Source: Sulfuriroseicoccus oceanibius (GTDB taxonomy: Bacteria > Verrucomicrobiota > Verrucomicrobiia > Verrucomicrobiales > SLCJ01). From it: a DNA stretch of 64,000 nucleotides. Below the pieces are notes generated by a model. The model did not search any database. It was not told where the DNA came from and saw only the letters and a list, made by a program, of their open reading frames with translations. Shown here one piece after another: positions 29,701 through 37,666 of the stretch. The stretch covers positions 1,922,001 through 1,986,000 of the forward strand of contig NZ_CP066776.1 of assembly GCF_010681825.2 (NCBI RefSeq), given 5' to 3'. The position numbers and the translations under genes are program-made. The first letter of the stretch is position 1; every line of letters starts with the position of its first letter.

Positions 29701-29898
29701 CCCTTACCTCCAGGAGGGGAGGCCGTAAACTTGGAGAAGGAGTATCATTTTGGATCAGGGCGACCTGATCATAGCGGGCAATTTCAGCGGGATATTCAGC
29801 AGCTCTATTCAGATGATGACGGGAATAGGTATAAATTCCCTCTCTATCATAGGATGTTGAATGATCTCATGATGTCGAATGTTCAAACGGAGAAATAA
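26749..29898 (+). CDS. secreted modular protein ending in an alpha/beta-hydrolase (lipase-like) domain
   Basis: A 1049-residue protein preceded by a perfect AGGAGG ribosome-binding site. The signal peptide is MKMKLVGILGGAVLASMVAYG. Residues ~25-415 are homologous to the same region of the protein at 32498: FNPTPQDVGVEVTV, HVNDDDDQ, SLSWPVPAGT, YQVDLDVDSSNDN, RDSDSDGLPDFADGF. Residues ~430-690 are unassigned. From ~710 there is an alpha/beta-hydrolase-like end with IVFVHGIKMK (oxyanion region, H714) and the nucleophile elbow IIAHSLGNAVVGG (S795). An acid and histidine must lie further on but cannot be fixed by eye. The last ~400 codons are visibly more AT-rich than the first half. The closest functional class is a secreted lipase/esterase. 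It follows the PA14 gene by 31 bp. Confidence 0.8.
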   Translation: MKMKLVGILGGAVLASMVAYGSDDADLLFNPTPQDVGVEVTVAAVIHVNDDDDQSVGELNYEVHDFEHAPSKGDDDLFEVKLNAHAGKSDALVVLHTRKGKSLLRADVGPWFWPTKDKRGEQVTSLSWPVPAGTVFHKVLYIEGVRNSSEKRDVAFQAEIVAPAIHVDGIYYDDAHVWSNLAETSVYQVDLDVDSSNDNYNEVDGFEGESGEREDAIEASDAVEEGTSYPRPGKIVVAQGARDSDSDGLPDFADGFSIEGIDQGIPENVTDIYFTPVRVELPTPFDPIEASVTFHYGPVCEPRLSENGIGLVPTKDEREPDAVVIRKPGLRLWRHDAVGRSSGKSVPEGDFIEPGTSIKWSDLDMDQDRVAVLYVDYVASPSIDGLGRQVISVEASEGEAVAMDEIVITTTTLDLAVDANRDGKVRFPGDLSSDGCAPDLTAPHRPLCFWLNHDQDSPTKSLWWEDIDPETVPVKARDSDDLKIKTTRDLEDFARLDLMVEGLEPMLVSGDLLLGLEWKDLVNDSKPSIRLFRNSSNVGDDSYLKTHTGAAAQLASEHYSSALIGYQGSGLVEPKEGPVDYVFPPGFWQGIDAHGRAHLLFEGVRWGRGSLRLVLMDRDGTVVGEGGSLWLMLMPVDCYYERVHARPAIASMPEPHGQYKIHRSYDFPFVKGVDLALYWPDQHKGYAHGYDVEESGNSFFETYGEEPQHIVFVHGIKMKVHHVKSYTASCYKRLWWAGYRGRLSVFRWTTPVSGADIYNTGEFNAWHNGAALAAYVDFLKKRLGRDGNVGIIAHSLGNAVVGGALRAGMTVNSYLMMEAAVPMSCFHSADELLDGGDSLEGRYERMLLEAEANKPSARVLSDGGYRGVLFGFDGQIVGKWVNYYNPLDFWLATGKTKNAGVLVHWLQNQVRYKPNDLLLKGVYKYFPDRPVGDRARFGPDGDQVYRWLWESARPVYDLYESLSFTSRSLTRAMGAQFPAHENGDPLPPGGEAVNLEKEYHFGSGRPDHSGQFQRDIQQLYSDDDGNRYKFPLYHRMLNDLMMSNVQTEK

Positions 29899-29901
29899 AG
29901 T

Positions 29902-30948
29902 ATGTGTGCGATGCGAGCTTGTAGTGTGTTTTTGTCGATTGGGGGATTTTCGCTTTCCTTGGTCTGTAGTGGCGGTTCCGAGCGACGTTTGGAGCCTATG
30001 GTGCATAACGGAGTTGTGTATCAGATAGACCCCAGAACCGAGTTGCCTGCGATGCCTGAAGTACGATTTCGTAGTGGGAGTAGGCCGACGCAAGAAGAAC
30101 TCGATGAGGTGATGAACTGGGCGACAGCTTGTGTGAAGGTCGACCGAGATTACCGCTTCCGATTCCCGATCGCTTGTTATGGCAAGATAGTGAATCAGCA
30201 TGGGGTGCCAATGGTAAATGTGGAAGTAGAGTATGAGTGGCAGGGTGCGAGGTTGCTGGAGCCGGAGACAGAAGGCGTGACCTACACCAATGAGAAAGGC
30301 GAATTCACGATCAAGGGGATGCGGGGATGGTCTATGGTTCTAGACTTTAAAGGGCAAGGTGTCTATTACACGGGATCGTATGACGTGCGTCTGGATTTTT
30401 CAGATCCTCTGTCGCCGATCTTTCATGAGTCATCATCGGACCAACGTCACGAGTTTATGGTTTTGGATGTTTCCAAGGCGGAGCCAATGTATTCTTTTTC
30501 GGAAGAGATTCATTTTATCGAACTGGGTAAGCCCTATGAAGTAGCATTCCCAGGCCACGCGGAGGAGCCGCCATTGCAGGTTTCACTCGAAATAGACGAC
30601 TTGGGGCAGAAGGAGGAGGCGTATCGACTCATGGTGGCAGCTGATGGGGGATTAGTGAAGGCGCCTTACCATAGGCATTTTCTGCTGCACGAGGCTCCGC
30701 AACACCTGTATCAGGAATCAGTCGTTTTTGAATGGCCTGAATCGAGTCCGGCTGATGATCGGCATTTTGCGTTCTACATGAGAGATGCAGATGGGCGCTA
30801 TGCCGTGGTTCAAGGGGAGGTCTTCGGATTGGGGTACGCTCGTCGTTATGTGCGGCTTGATGTTCGCTACAATCCATCGGGGTCGCGCAATCTTCTTTAC
30901 GATCGCAATCAAACTTTGAGCCGCAAATGGAATCCGACGGTCAAATAG
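29902..30948 (+). CDS. secreted protein with carboxypeptidase-regulatory-like domain, paralogue 1
   Basis: A 348-residue exported protein starting 3 bp after the hydrolase stop, so translation is probably coupled. After the hydrophobic N-terminus, residues ~75-150 (FPIACYGKIVNQHGVPMVNV, YTNEKGEFTIKGMRG) match the beta-sandwich CarboxypepD_reg-like fold. The C-terminus ends YNPSGSRNLLYDRNQTLSRK, almost identical to the paralogue at 31009. Function unknown. Its place directly behind a candidate effector, in tandem with relatives, is where immunity or accessory proteins often sit; that is inference. Confidence 0.78.
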   Translation: MCAMRACSVFLSIGGFSLSLVCSGGSERRLEPMVHNGVVYQIDPRTELPAMPEVRFRSGSRPTQEELDEVMNWATACVKVDRDYRFRFPIACYGKIVNQHGVPMVNVEVEYEWQGARLLEPETEGVTYTNEKGEFTIKGMRGWSMVLDFKGQGVYYTGSYDVRLDFSDPLSPIFHESSSDQRHEFMVLDVSKAEPMYSFSEEIHFIELGKPYEVAFPGHAEEPPLQVSLEIDDLGQKEEAYRLMVAADGGLVKAPYHRHFLLHEAPQHLYQESVVFEWPESSPADDRHFAFYMRDADGRYAVVQGEVFGLGYARRYVRLDVRYNPSGSRNLLYDRNQTLSRKWNPTVK

Positions 30949-31008
30949 AGGGTGGGTGTTTATCAATTGCGGACTTGGATCTCGCTCAACGCTTAGGAGA
31001 TTAATTCT

Positions 31009-32055
31009 ATGAAGAAAACTGAAGCACAACGTTGGTTGAGAGTGGGCTGGGGTGTTGCGCTGTTCTTTTGCGGCGTTGTTGCTGCTGACAGTGCACCGAA
31101 GACCATGACCTACAAAGGGATCACCTTCGAGATTGATCCGATGACCGAACTGCCCAAGATGCCTGAGGTCCGACGATTTGAAGGCGTGGAGCCAACAGCT
31201 GAGCAGCGGGCTGAGGTGGATCTCTGGCAGTCTGCTTGTTTGGAGGTGGATGAGAGGTATCAGAAACGATTCCCTATCGCTTGTTACGGGCGATTGGTGG
31301 ATCAGAAAGGGCAGCCTCTAGCGAATGCGAAGGTGCATTATGAATGGATCGGAATGAAGCTACATGGTTCGGACATGGAAGGGCAGACGATTACCAACCA
31401 TGACGGTGAATTTACGGTTAAAGGAATGCGTGGCGGAAAGTTGTATTTAGATTTTCTTGGCGAGACTATCTATTCACCGACATCGTACCTTTATAGTTTG
31501 AATTTCGCAGACCCCTTGTCACGGCACTTTCACGAATCTTCGCCGGATAAGCGCACTGATTTCATGGTGATCGACACGACAGAAGCCGAGCCCATTTACT
31601 CGTTTCGGGAGGAGATCAAGGTAAAGCAATTTGGGACGCCCTATCTGGTGCAGTTTCCCGACCAAGGGGGCGAGACGCCACTCGCATTCACTGTAGAGAG
31701 TAGGACTTTGGAAGATGACGATGTTGAGTATTCGGTCCACGTGCAGGCAGCAGGTGGCCTGTGCTTGGCGCAGTTTGATCCCCGGTTCATGCTGCATGAA
31801 GCCTCAGCCTCGGGTTATGAGGAGTCGGTCACATTGAAATGGCGGTCCCCTGAAACGGACTACCCGTGTGAATTTGCCTTCTACATGCGGGATTCGGAAG
31901 GGCGGTATTCCGTGGTGCAAGTTAGTGCGGTCGCGTTGGGCCATAGTTCAAGGTATCTAAAGGTGGATGTTCGTTATAACCCATCGGGATCGCGTAATCT
32001 TCTTTACGACCGCAAGCAGATTTTGACCCGTAAATGGAATCCGAAGGCCAATTAG
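31009..32055 (+). CDS. secreted protein with carboxypeptidase-regulatory-like domain, paralogue 2
   Basis: The same length (348 residues) and plan as its upstream neighbour. The signal peptide ends near GVVAADS. A shared segment ITFEIDPMTELPKMPEVR is followed by FPIACYGRLVDQKGQPLANA, ITNHDGEFTVKGMRGGKLYL, and the conserved end YNPSGSRNLLYDRKQILTRK. It has its own TAGGAG ribosome-binding site 12 bases upstream. The 60-bp gap before it is repeated, diverged, before the broken third copy, so the duplication unit includes the leader. Confidence 0.78.
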   Translation: MKKTEAQRWLRVGWGVALFFCGVVAADSAPKTMTYKGITFEIDPMTELPKMPEVRRFEGVEPTAEQRAEVDLWQSACLEVDERYQKRFPIACYGRLVDQKGQPLANAKVHYEWIGMKLHGSDMEGQTITNHDGEFTVKGMRGGKLYLDFLGETIYSPTSYLYSLNFADPLSRHFHESSPDKRTDFMVIDTTEAEPIYSFREEIKVKQFGTPYLVQFPDQGGETPLAFTVESRTLEDDDVEYSVHVQAAGGLCLAQFDPRFMLHEASASGYEESVTLKWRSPETDYPCEFAFYMRDSEGRYSVVQVSAVALGHSSRYLKVDVRYNPSGSRNLLYDRKQILTRKWNPKAN

Positions 32056-32115
32056 AGGGCGGGTGTTTATCAATTGAGGACCTTGATCTCGGGATAGGAT
32101 CAGAAGAGATGTTGC

Positions 32116-32420
32116 ATGAAGAAAACTGAAGCACAGCGTTGGTCGAGAGTGGGCTGGGTTGTTGCGCTTTTGTATTTCGGCGTTGTTGCAGCTCAGCTGT
32201 GCACCAAAGGCCATGACCTACGAGATCGATCTCATGACCGAGTTGCCCACGACGGCCGATTTGCTGCGACCTAAATGCGTGGATCCAACTGCTAAGCGGC
32301 GGGCTGAGGTGAAACTTGGAGGCGCAAGCTGTGCCCAATGCGGAGGTGCATTATGAAGTGGTCGGCTGGCGCAGCGGGAAAGTTGAATGTCGAGGTGCGT
32401 CATTGGGGGCAAGGCGCTTT
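32116..32420 (+). pseudogene. decayed third copy of the paralogue pair
   Basis: The DNA from ATG 32116 follows paralogue 2 closely for its first ~65 bp (MKKTEAQRW then SRVGWVVALLYFGVVAA), then loses frame near 32205. Recognisable fragments continue in other frames: TYEIDLMTELPTTADL, DPTAKRRAEVKL, VPNAEVHYE. An internal deletion removes the FPIACYG core and everything after about residue 115 is absent. The boundary at 32420 is approximate. Confidence 0.8.
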
Positions 32421-32497
32421 CCTCGGCGAAGGTTGTCGGCAAAAAAAAGATCTGAAAGGTCTAACAAGTGTCAGATACAGGTAGTTGTTAGAGTGTT

Positions 32498-35068
32498 ATG
32501 TTCAAGGTGTTCGTTTTGATGTGGGGGCTTGGTGCCGTGGTCACGGGCTTTGGGATTGAAGATCCGTTGGTGAATCCGACGCCGCAGGTGTGTGGACTGA
32601 GCGTGACGGTGTCGGCGTCAGTTCAGGTCAACGATGATGAGGATCAAGCACCGGGGAGTCCCAATTATGATGTGCAGGATTTCCGTCATGCGCCATCGCC
32701 TCTTGACGATGACTTGCAGCGGGTAGACGTGCGAGCGACGGCCGATAAAACAGACGCCGTGGTGGTGTTTTCGGTGACCAAAGGAGTGGAGTTTTTAACT
32801 TGTGCTGGGGATGGCAAGGTGTTTCGCAAGGACCCGGAGAAGAAGGAGCAGGTGGCTGAGCTGAGTTGGATTGTGCCGGCGGGCACGACTTTGGTGAAGA
32901 CCTTGTATTTTGAGGGAACCCGACCGTCCGAGAAAGTCGATGACGTAGGGATGGCGGCGACGCTTGATGCGCCTGCGGGAGTGGTGGACGGCCAGGCGTA
33001 TGCTGCGTGCCAGCTTCACAGCGGAGTCAAACAGCTCACCGTCTATCAAGTGGACGTCGATGTCGACTCGCTCAATGACAACGGCTATGCGTTCGACGGG
33101 TTTACGGGTGAGGAAGACCAGATAGAAGTCTCTGAGAGTGTGGATGCTGCGACGGGTGACGCTAGGTTTGGAAAGATTGTTCTGTTGAGTAGCCGCAAAG
33201 ACAGCGATGGAGACCGGATTCCTGATTATGCGGATGGGTTTGATCTTGTCGGTTACAAGACTGGAGACACGTGGTGGAAGGATTGGATAGAGGCCAATCC
33301 AAAGGATGTGGGAAGTGACCTGCGTTTCGTCCCGTTACAGATCGAGTTGAAGAAGCCGTTCGACCCCAGTCGGGCGAAGGTCCGGATCGACTACGTTTGC
33401 GAGTCCAGGCCGGAGATCAGTGATGATGGGATTGTTGTGAGCGGCGAGGGAACCAAGGAGGACCCTTACGTGTACACGATTGCCAAAGGCGGGATGAGGA
33501 TCTGGCGTAAAGAGGCAAGTAAGCGGATATCCGGTCGTGCCGTACCGGTTGGTGACTTCATTCCGAGTGACCGGGATGTCAATTGGAGTGACCTGGTTAC
33601 AGACGGAGGTCGCATTGCAAAGCTGTACATTGAGTACGTCGACACATGGCCTGCTACGCAACAAGGGCGCAAGATCATCAAGGTCATCGTCACCCAGGGA
33701 GACGCCAGGGCTGAAGACAGTGTGATGGTGACGTTGTTGCCTGTTGAAGTGGCGGAGCTTGGTCCAAAGTTGAAGGACTCAAGTGGCTACGAGATACCAG
33801 GTACCCAGCGGCCCAGGGCGTTTTTGGAGCCTAACGAGATGGTTGAAGAGATTAGTCTAAAGGATCATCGGTATGATCTAAACCGAATCGCTCATCGTGA
33901 GATCAAGCTGCGAGTCCATGGGGGCGACTTTCTACGCAATAAGAAAGTCACTTGGACTATGGCTCCGTCAGGAGTTCTACCAGGATCGTCTGTTCGAGGA
34001 AGTTGGTCGGCTAGTAAGGTCTCGTCGTACCAGAGTAGATTCTCGGCATCGGACTTGTATGCGGAGTACTCTTACGAGCGTTTGAATCAGGAATCGAGTA
34101 CCACTGTACTGCAAGTGGTGAGTGGGGATGGTGTGACTGCGGTTCGCGCGAACCTACCTCCTTATGGTTGGAACCACGCGGATATCTTCGCTGAGATAGA
34201 GGGTGTTGAGGAGGTGATTTGGGTTGCCAGTTTTGTGGTTCCAGCTGTGATAGTGTTAGATCCTGGGCATGGGGGAGATGTAGATTTGGATCAGTTCGAT
34301 CTCGATCATAGCACTGGTTTGAAGGTCGGTGCTTCAGCTGCGAATCATGCGATTGGCGGGCAGTATATTGAGTCGACGAGTGAGCAGCGGCCATCAGGGG
34401 TGCTGGAGAAGACTCTTACGATGGCCTATTGCCGGGCGATCGAGACCAAGATTGTCGATGGGGACTCTAGTGGTCGTCCGATTAATGTGTATTTGACAAG
34501 AAATGGCGACAAGAATCTTGGAGGGTATGAAAGGGCACGCTGCGCTCGGGATAGAGGCGCTGATGTGATGTTGAGTTTACATTTCAATGCCCTCAAGCCA
34601 CCTACGAAAGAGGACATCAGAGATGCTTATGCGAAGGAACATGGAAGGTATCCTTCAGAGGATTGGCTGAACGCCGAATACGAGAGACGTTGGATTCACA
34701 GTACTTCAGTTCGTCGTCCGCTTTATGTACGTCGCGAGAATGGTAACGTAAATCAGGGCGAGGATGACGCTCTGGGGGCTGCCGTCGTGCAGGCCACCCA
34801 TGCGGTGCTCCGTGCTTTCGATCCATCGATGCAAGAGAGGGAGCGGAGCCCAATACCTGGGAATTTGGCTGTGACAAGCGACCTCATGGGTTTCTTTCAA
34901 GATGAGGAGTATCATCCAATTCGATCAGCGCTTTTGGAAGTGGAATTTATTCATTACAAGGGTGGTGATCTGCTAATAAACGGGGGGAGGGCTGATGCCG
35001 TTAAGCAAGGTGTGGCAGATTCTTTGCACAAATGTTTGGTCGATTATTTGAATGGTTTTGAATTGTAA
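32498..35068 (+). CDS. secreted modular protein ending in an N-acetylmuramoyl-L-alanine amidase (Amidase_3) domain
   Basis: An 856-residue exported protein (signal MFKVFVLMWGLGAVVTGFG). Residues ~20-400 are the module shared with the 26749 protein (VNPTPQVCGLSVTV, QVNDDEDQ, ELSWIVPAGT, YQVDVDVDSLNDN, KDSDGDRIPDYADGF). After a linker domain, residues ~580-850 form an Amidase_3 zinc hydrolase: VLDPGHGG (H591), LEKTLTMAYC (E637), TRNGD, MLSLHFNA (H695) and LEVEF (E816). All expected zinc and catalytic positions are present. Such enzymes cleave the amide between MurNAc and the stem peptide. The amidase part is more AT-rich than the shared module. Whether it acts on the cell's own wall or on other bacteria is not shown. 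Confidence 0.85.
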   Translation: MFKVFVLMWGLGAVVTGFGIEDPLVNPTPQVCGLSVTVSASVQVNDDEDQAPGSPNYDVQDFRHAPSPLDDDLQRVDVRATADKTDAVVVFSVTKGVEFLTCAGDGKVFRKDPEKKEQVAELSWIVPAGTTLVKTLYFEGTRPSEKVDDVGMAATLDAPAGVVDGQAYAACQLHSGVKQLTVYQVDVDVDSLNDNGYAFDGFTGEEDQIEVSESVDAATGDARFGKIVLLSSRKDSDGDRIPDYADGFDLVGYKTGDTWWKDWIEANPKDVGSDLRFVPLQIELKKPFDPSRAKVRIDYVCESRPEISDDGIVVSGEGTKEDPYVYTIAKGGMRIWRKEASKRISGRAVPVGDFIPSDRDVNWSDLVTDGGRIAKLYIEYVDTWPATQQGRKIIKVIVTQGDARAEDSVMVTLLPVEVAELGPKLKDSSGYEIPGTQRPRAFLEPNEMVEEISLKDHRYDLNRIAHREIKLRVHGGDFLRNKKVTWTMAPSGVLPGSSVRGSWSASKVSSYQSRFSASDLYAEYSYERLNQESSTTVLQVVSGDGVTAVRANLPPYGWNHADIFAEIEGVEEVIWVASFVVPAVIVLDPGHGGDVDLDQFDLDHSTGLKVGASAANHAIGGQYIESTSEQRPSGVLEKTLTMAYCRAIETKIVDGDSSGRPINVYLTRNGDKNLGGYERARCARDRGADVMLSLHFNALKPPTKEDIRDAYAKEHGRYPSEDWLNAEYERRWIHSTSVRRPLYVRRENGNVNQGEDDALGAAVVQATHAVLRAFDPSMQERERSPIPGNLAVTSDLMGFFQDEEYHPIRSALLEVEFIHYKGGDLLINGGRADAVKQGVADSLHKCLVDYLNGFEL

Positions 35069-35078
35069 TGGTAGTGTT

Positions 35079-35756
35079 ATGAGTGTGAAATTGTTATTGC
35101 TGGTGGTGCCGTTTTTGGTTCAGGTGAGGGCTGCTGAAATTGAGGCTCCCGAATGCTTTGTAGAGCCAGTTCTCACAAAGGAGGTGTCGAAGCAGGAGTG
35201 CCCGTATCATGCGAGGATTTTAGAGAGTGGGGAGGTTGTGGTTGAGGCTTCGACTACGGACTCCGAGTTGTATCGAGTTGAATTGCCGGGCATCCAACCT
35301 ACTGAAGGGCGCGAGGGTTCCAATGATTCCGGAGTAAAATATGCCATTGCTTTGGCAACTGGGGATCTGATGGTTCGGAAGGAGCCGCTTGTTGATTATT
35401 TATATCTTCATGGTGAAAGGGAGTGGAGAAAGTTGCCTCGACCGGTGATTGCGGAGGGGGAAGTCGTCGAGATCGGTGGTTGGGGGCCTTTTGCTCCGGC
35501 TTGGTTGTATGCTCCTGTACGTGATCGTTCGTCTTCCCGCATTGCGCTATATCATCTCAGGAGTGGAGTGATTGAGCTCATTGAGGTCCCTCGATTCTCT
35601 CCTGAAATTCCCGTGATGGTTCAGCCCCTTGATTGGGTTCAGGGGATTTTATTGGTCGAAGAATATTTGTTTCCTGACAATCTGGAGGAGGAAGTGCAGT
35701 ACACAGGACGGAAGCGGTGGATCCGTGTGGTGGAGAGAGAACCCGAAAGCTTGTAG
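35079..35756 (+). CDS. small exported protein of unknown function behind the amidase gene
   Basis: Start MSVKLLLLVVPFLVQVRAAE (ATG 35079) is a clear signal peptide; the upstream in-frame ATG at 35052 overlaps the amidase gene and is less likely. The 225-residue product has no named domain. It contains several strand-turn units (YLYLHGEREWRKLPRP, IALYHLRSGVIELIEVP) that could be part of a beta-propeller-like or beta-rich fold. It lies 10 bp after the amidase stop, which suggests one transcript. A role in protecting the producer is possible but unproven. Confidence 0.7.
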   Translation: MSVKLLLLVVPFLVQVRAAEIEAPECFVEPVLTKEVSKQECPYHARILESGEVVVEASTTDSELYRVELPGIQPTEGREGSNDSGVKYAIALATGDLMVRKEPLVDYLYLHGEREWRKLPRPVIAEGEVVEIGGWGPFAPAWLYAPVRDRSSSRIALYHLRSGVIELIEVPRFSPEIPVMVQPLDWVQGILLVEEYLFPDNLEEEVQYTGRKRWIRVVEREPESL

Positions 35757-35763
35757 GTGTGTA

Positions 35764-36694
35764 ATGTTTAGCTTCGCCGTAATGACAGTTCGGATCTGGT
35801 TGATGCTTGTGGTTTCTCCGGTCGGGGATCTCGACGGGCACGAAAGGTCGGTCGAGATGGAGCGTGCTTTGAATGCTCCGGTTCCGGCGTGGCTGGAACT
35901 TGCGGATCCTATTGAAGGCGAGGTTGTCCGTGATGAGAACCTTGAGGGGGACTACAGGCCTCGATCAGGAGGAGCAATGAATAGCCGTACCCAGGTGTGG
36001 CTACCTGGTTATGATGAAGGGATTGAGCTTCCTCACTCGATCGATTGGGCGGGGAACAATGAGGAAGGCTTGGGAGTTTCGTTGAATCGGGATGGCCAGA
36101 GGTTGCTTGTAAACCAAGGTATGACGACTCGGCTGTATTGGGTGCGAGGCGGTGGCGTCGTGGAGGAATCAGAGATTCTAGTGCCTCATGTGACCTATGA
36201 TCAGGGGGCGAAGGGGCTTATCACGAGCTGGTTTTGGGCCGGGGATGACCTATTGGTCGGCAGCGCGGTGATTCTCGATCGAACAGGGCACCATGTGATC
36301 GAAGAAAGGTTCTATGTTTTTGATGATGATCTCAAGGTGTTGTCTCGAATCGATACTTCAGTGCTCAAAGCAAGCGATGATGGGGGGGCGGAGCTCTTCG
36401 ATTGAGGTGCGTGGCGTGAGTGATGATCTGTCACGGTTGATGTTAGAGGTGGATGGCAGATCGGTAGTGTTGATTGTTGGTTTGAATGATTGGCGTGAGT
36501 GGGTGTGTGTCTAAATAGGCTGCTTTGATCAGGATGATGCCTCGCTTGAGGTGAGTTTTGATGAGGGGCGCGCGAGAGACCCTGCTGGACCCACGCATCC
36601 AATATTCTGGTGGTTGCTTTGCGTGTTGGGATTGTTTTTGACGTTAGTTGTGTCGTTACACTTAAGGTCAAGGAGGGGAATTGAGAGGCGGTAA
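35764..36694 (+). pseudogene. broken gene for an exported, C-terminally membrane-anchored protein
   Basis: ATG 35764 opens MFSFAVMTVRIWLMLVVSPV, a signal-like start, and runs to a stop at 36405. Just before it is a run of seven G (near 36377-36383). Removing one G restores a frame reading GGRSSSIEVRGVSDDLSRL, which meets TAA at 36512-36514 and then continues in the same frame to FWWLLCVLGLFLTLVVSLHL and RSRRGIERR before TAA at 36692-36694. This looks like one gene of about 310 codons with a frameshift and a nonsense codon. A phase-variable G-tract is an alternative for the first lesion. The C-terminal hydrophobic segment and basic tail look like a sorting anchor. Confidence 0.7.
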
Positions 36695-36732
36695 TTGAGT
36701 CAGGGGCGTGGGTGTGCGCTCGTCCCGGGCAC

Positions 36733-36768
36733 AAAAAATCCCGCGCCGTCTGTTGGGACGGGCGGGAT
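36733..36768 (-). terminator. terminator of the 36791-37252 gene
   Basis: ATCCCGC-G-CCGTC pairs with GACGGGCGGGAT (one bulged G). The A-run 36733-36738 gives a U-tract on the minus-strand transcript. Confidence 0.83.
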
Positions 36769-36790
36769 TCGGGAAGGTTGAGATTAGCGG

Positions 36791-37252
36791 TTAGTCTTTA
36801 CCGATGATGGTTTCGCCTTCGTAGAAGGTGATTTTGTAGGTGACGGCTTTTTCGTGGAAGCCTTTTGGAAGTGGGATGAGGCAGGAGCCGAAGTTGGTGC
36901 TGGCGCCGGCTTTGATGCCTTCGTCGCTGAATGACCCCTGAGAGGCGCAGCCGATGAGTGTGCCGTCGCTGTCGAAGAAGGCGACGTAGTACTGGCAGTG
37001 CATCGGTTTGTCTGCGGTGTTCTCCACGCTGATGTTGGCGTTGATGATCTTTTTGTCGAAGAAGTCATCGAGATAGAGCTTGGCGGTGGCCTTGATGGCC
37101 TTACCGAACTTTACCTCTACGGCGTCGCTGTTGCTGAAGCCGGAGGACTCTTTGAGTTCGCATTTGCCTTCCTGGGTGAACACATCGGCAGCGGAGGCCG
37201 ACGTCAGCATGAGGATTGCAGCCGAAGCGGTGGCTAGCAGGGTCTTAATCAT
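36791..37252 (-). CDS. small exported protein, unknown function
   Basis: ATG ending at 37252 gives MIKTLLATASAAILMLTSASA, a typical signal peptide; the longer frame back to 37438 runs into repeat DNA and is rejected. The mature part of ~130 residues is a single beta-rich domain (VKFGKAIKATAKLYLDDFF, YYVAFFDSDGTLIGCASQGS) with conserved-looking cysteines at CQYY, GCAS and GSCL. No family recognised. Single gene with its own terminator. Confidence 0.75.
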   Translation of the reverse strand: MIKTLLATASAAILMLTSASAADVFTQEGKCELKESSGFSNSDAVEVKFGKAIKATAKLYLDDFFDKKIINANISVENTADKPMHCQYYVAFFDSDGTLIGCASQGSFSDEGIKAGASTNFGSCLIPLPKGFHEKAVTYKITFYEGETIIGKD

Positions 37253-37406
37253 GTGGCTTTGTTTAGCAGATCGGTTTGCGAGGTCGAGAAGATTGTGAGG
37301 ATGCAGGGTGGGGAGGTGTGGCCACGATGGCGAGCGGCCATCGGGTAGGTTTTGAGGTGTGGCGGGATCGCTCGCTCGGCCGGCTTGGGGGGGGGCGTGT
37401 GATTTT

Positions 37407-37444
37407 CCCAGGGTGTGGTCGCCGGGGGCTCCCTTCACCCTGGG
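37407..37444. repeat. CCCAGGGTG / TCACCCTGGG inverted-repeat element, copy 1
   Basis: An 8- to 10-bp inverted repeat followed by CTGGTTTGCG. Closely related copies lie at 47844-47881 and 51475-51512, where the two arms are perfect. A run of nine G (37387-37395) lies just upstream. Confidence 0.6.
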
Positions 37445-37470
37445 CTGGTTTGCGGCACCCCTTCGGGGAG

Positions 37471-37599
37471 GAAGTCGGGAAGTCGGGAAGTCGGGAAGTC
37501 GGGAAGTCTGGAAGTCGGGAAGTCGGGAAGTCGGGAAGTCGGGAAGTCGGGAAGTCGGGAAGTCGGGAAGTCGGGAAGTCGGGAAGTCGGGAAGTCGGG
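37471..37599. repeat. 8-bp tandem repeat GAAGTCGG, about 16 copies
   Basis: An uninterrupted direct repeat with period 8 and one variant unit (TCTGGAAG at about 37506). Because 8 is not a multiple of 3, all three frames stay open as a 24-nt cycle, which explains the false reading frames rich in SREVGKSG. Confidence 0.92.
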
Positions 37600-37653
37600 A
37601 CTGCGAGACTGCGAGACTGCGAGACTGCGAGACTGCGAGACTGCGAGACTGCG
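37600..37653. repeat. 8-bp tandem repeat ACTGCGAG, between 6 and 7 copies
   Basis: It begins exactly where the GAAGTCGG array ends and has the same period but a different unit. It stops 14 bp before the stop codon of the barrel gene (37667), so it lies in that gene's 3' region. Confidence 0.9.
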
Positions 37654-37666
37654 GTAGGAGATGGTA

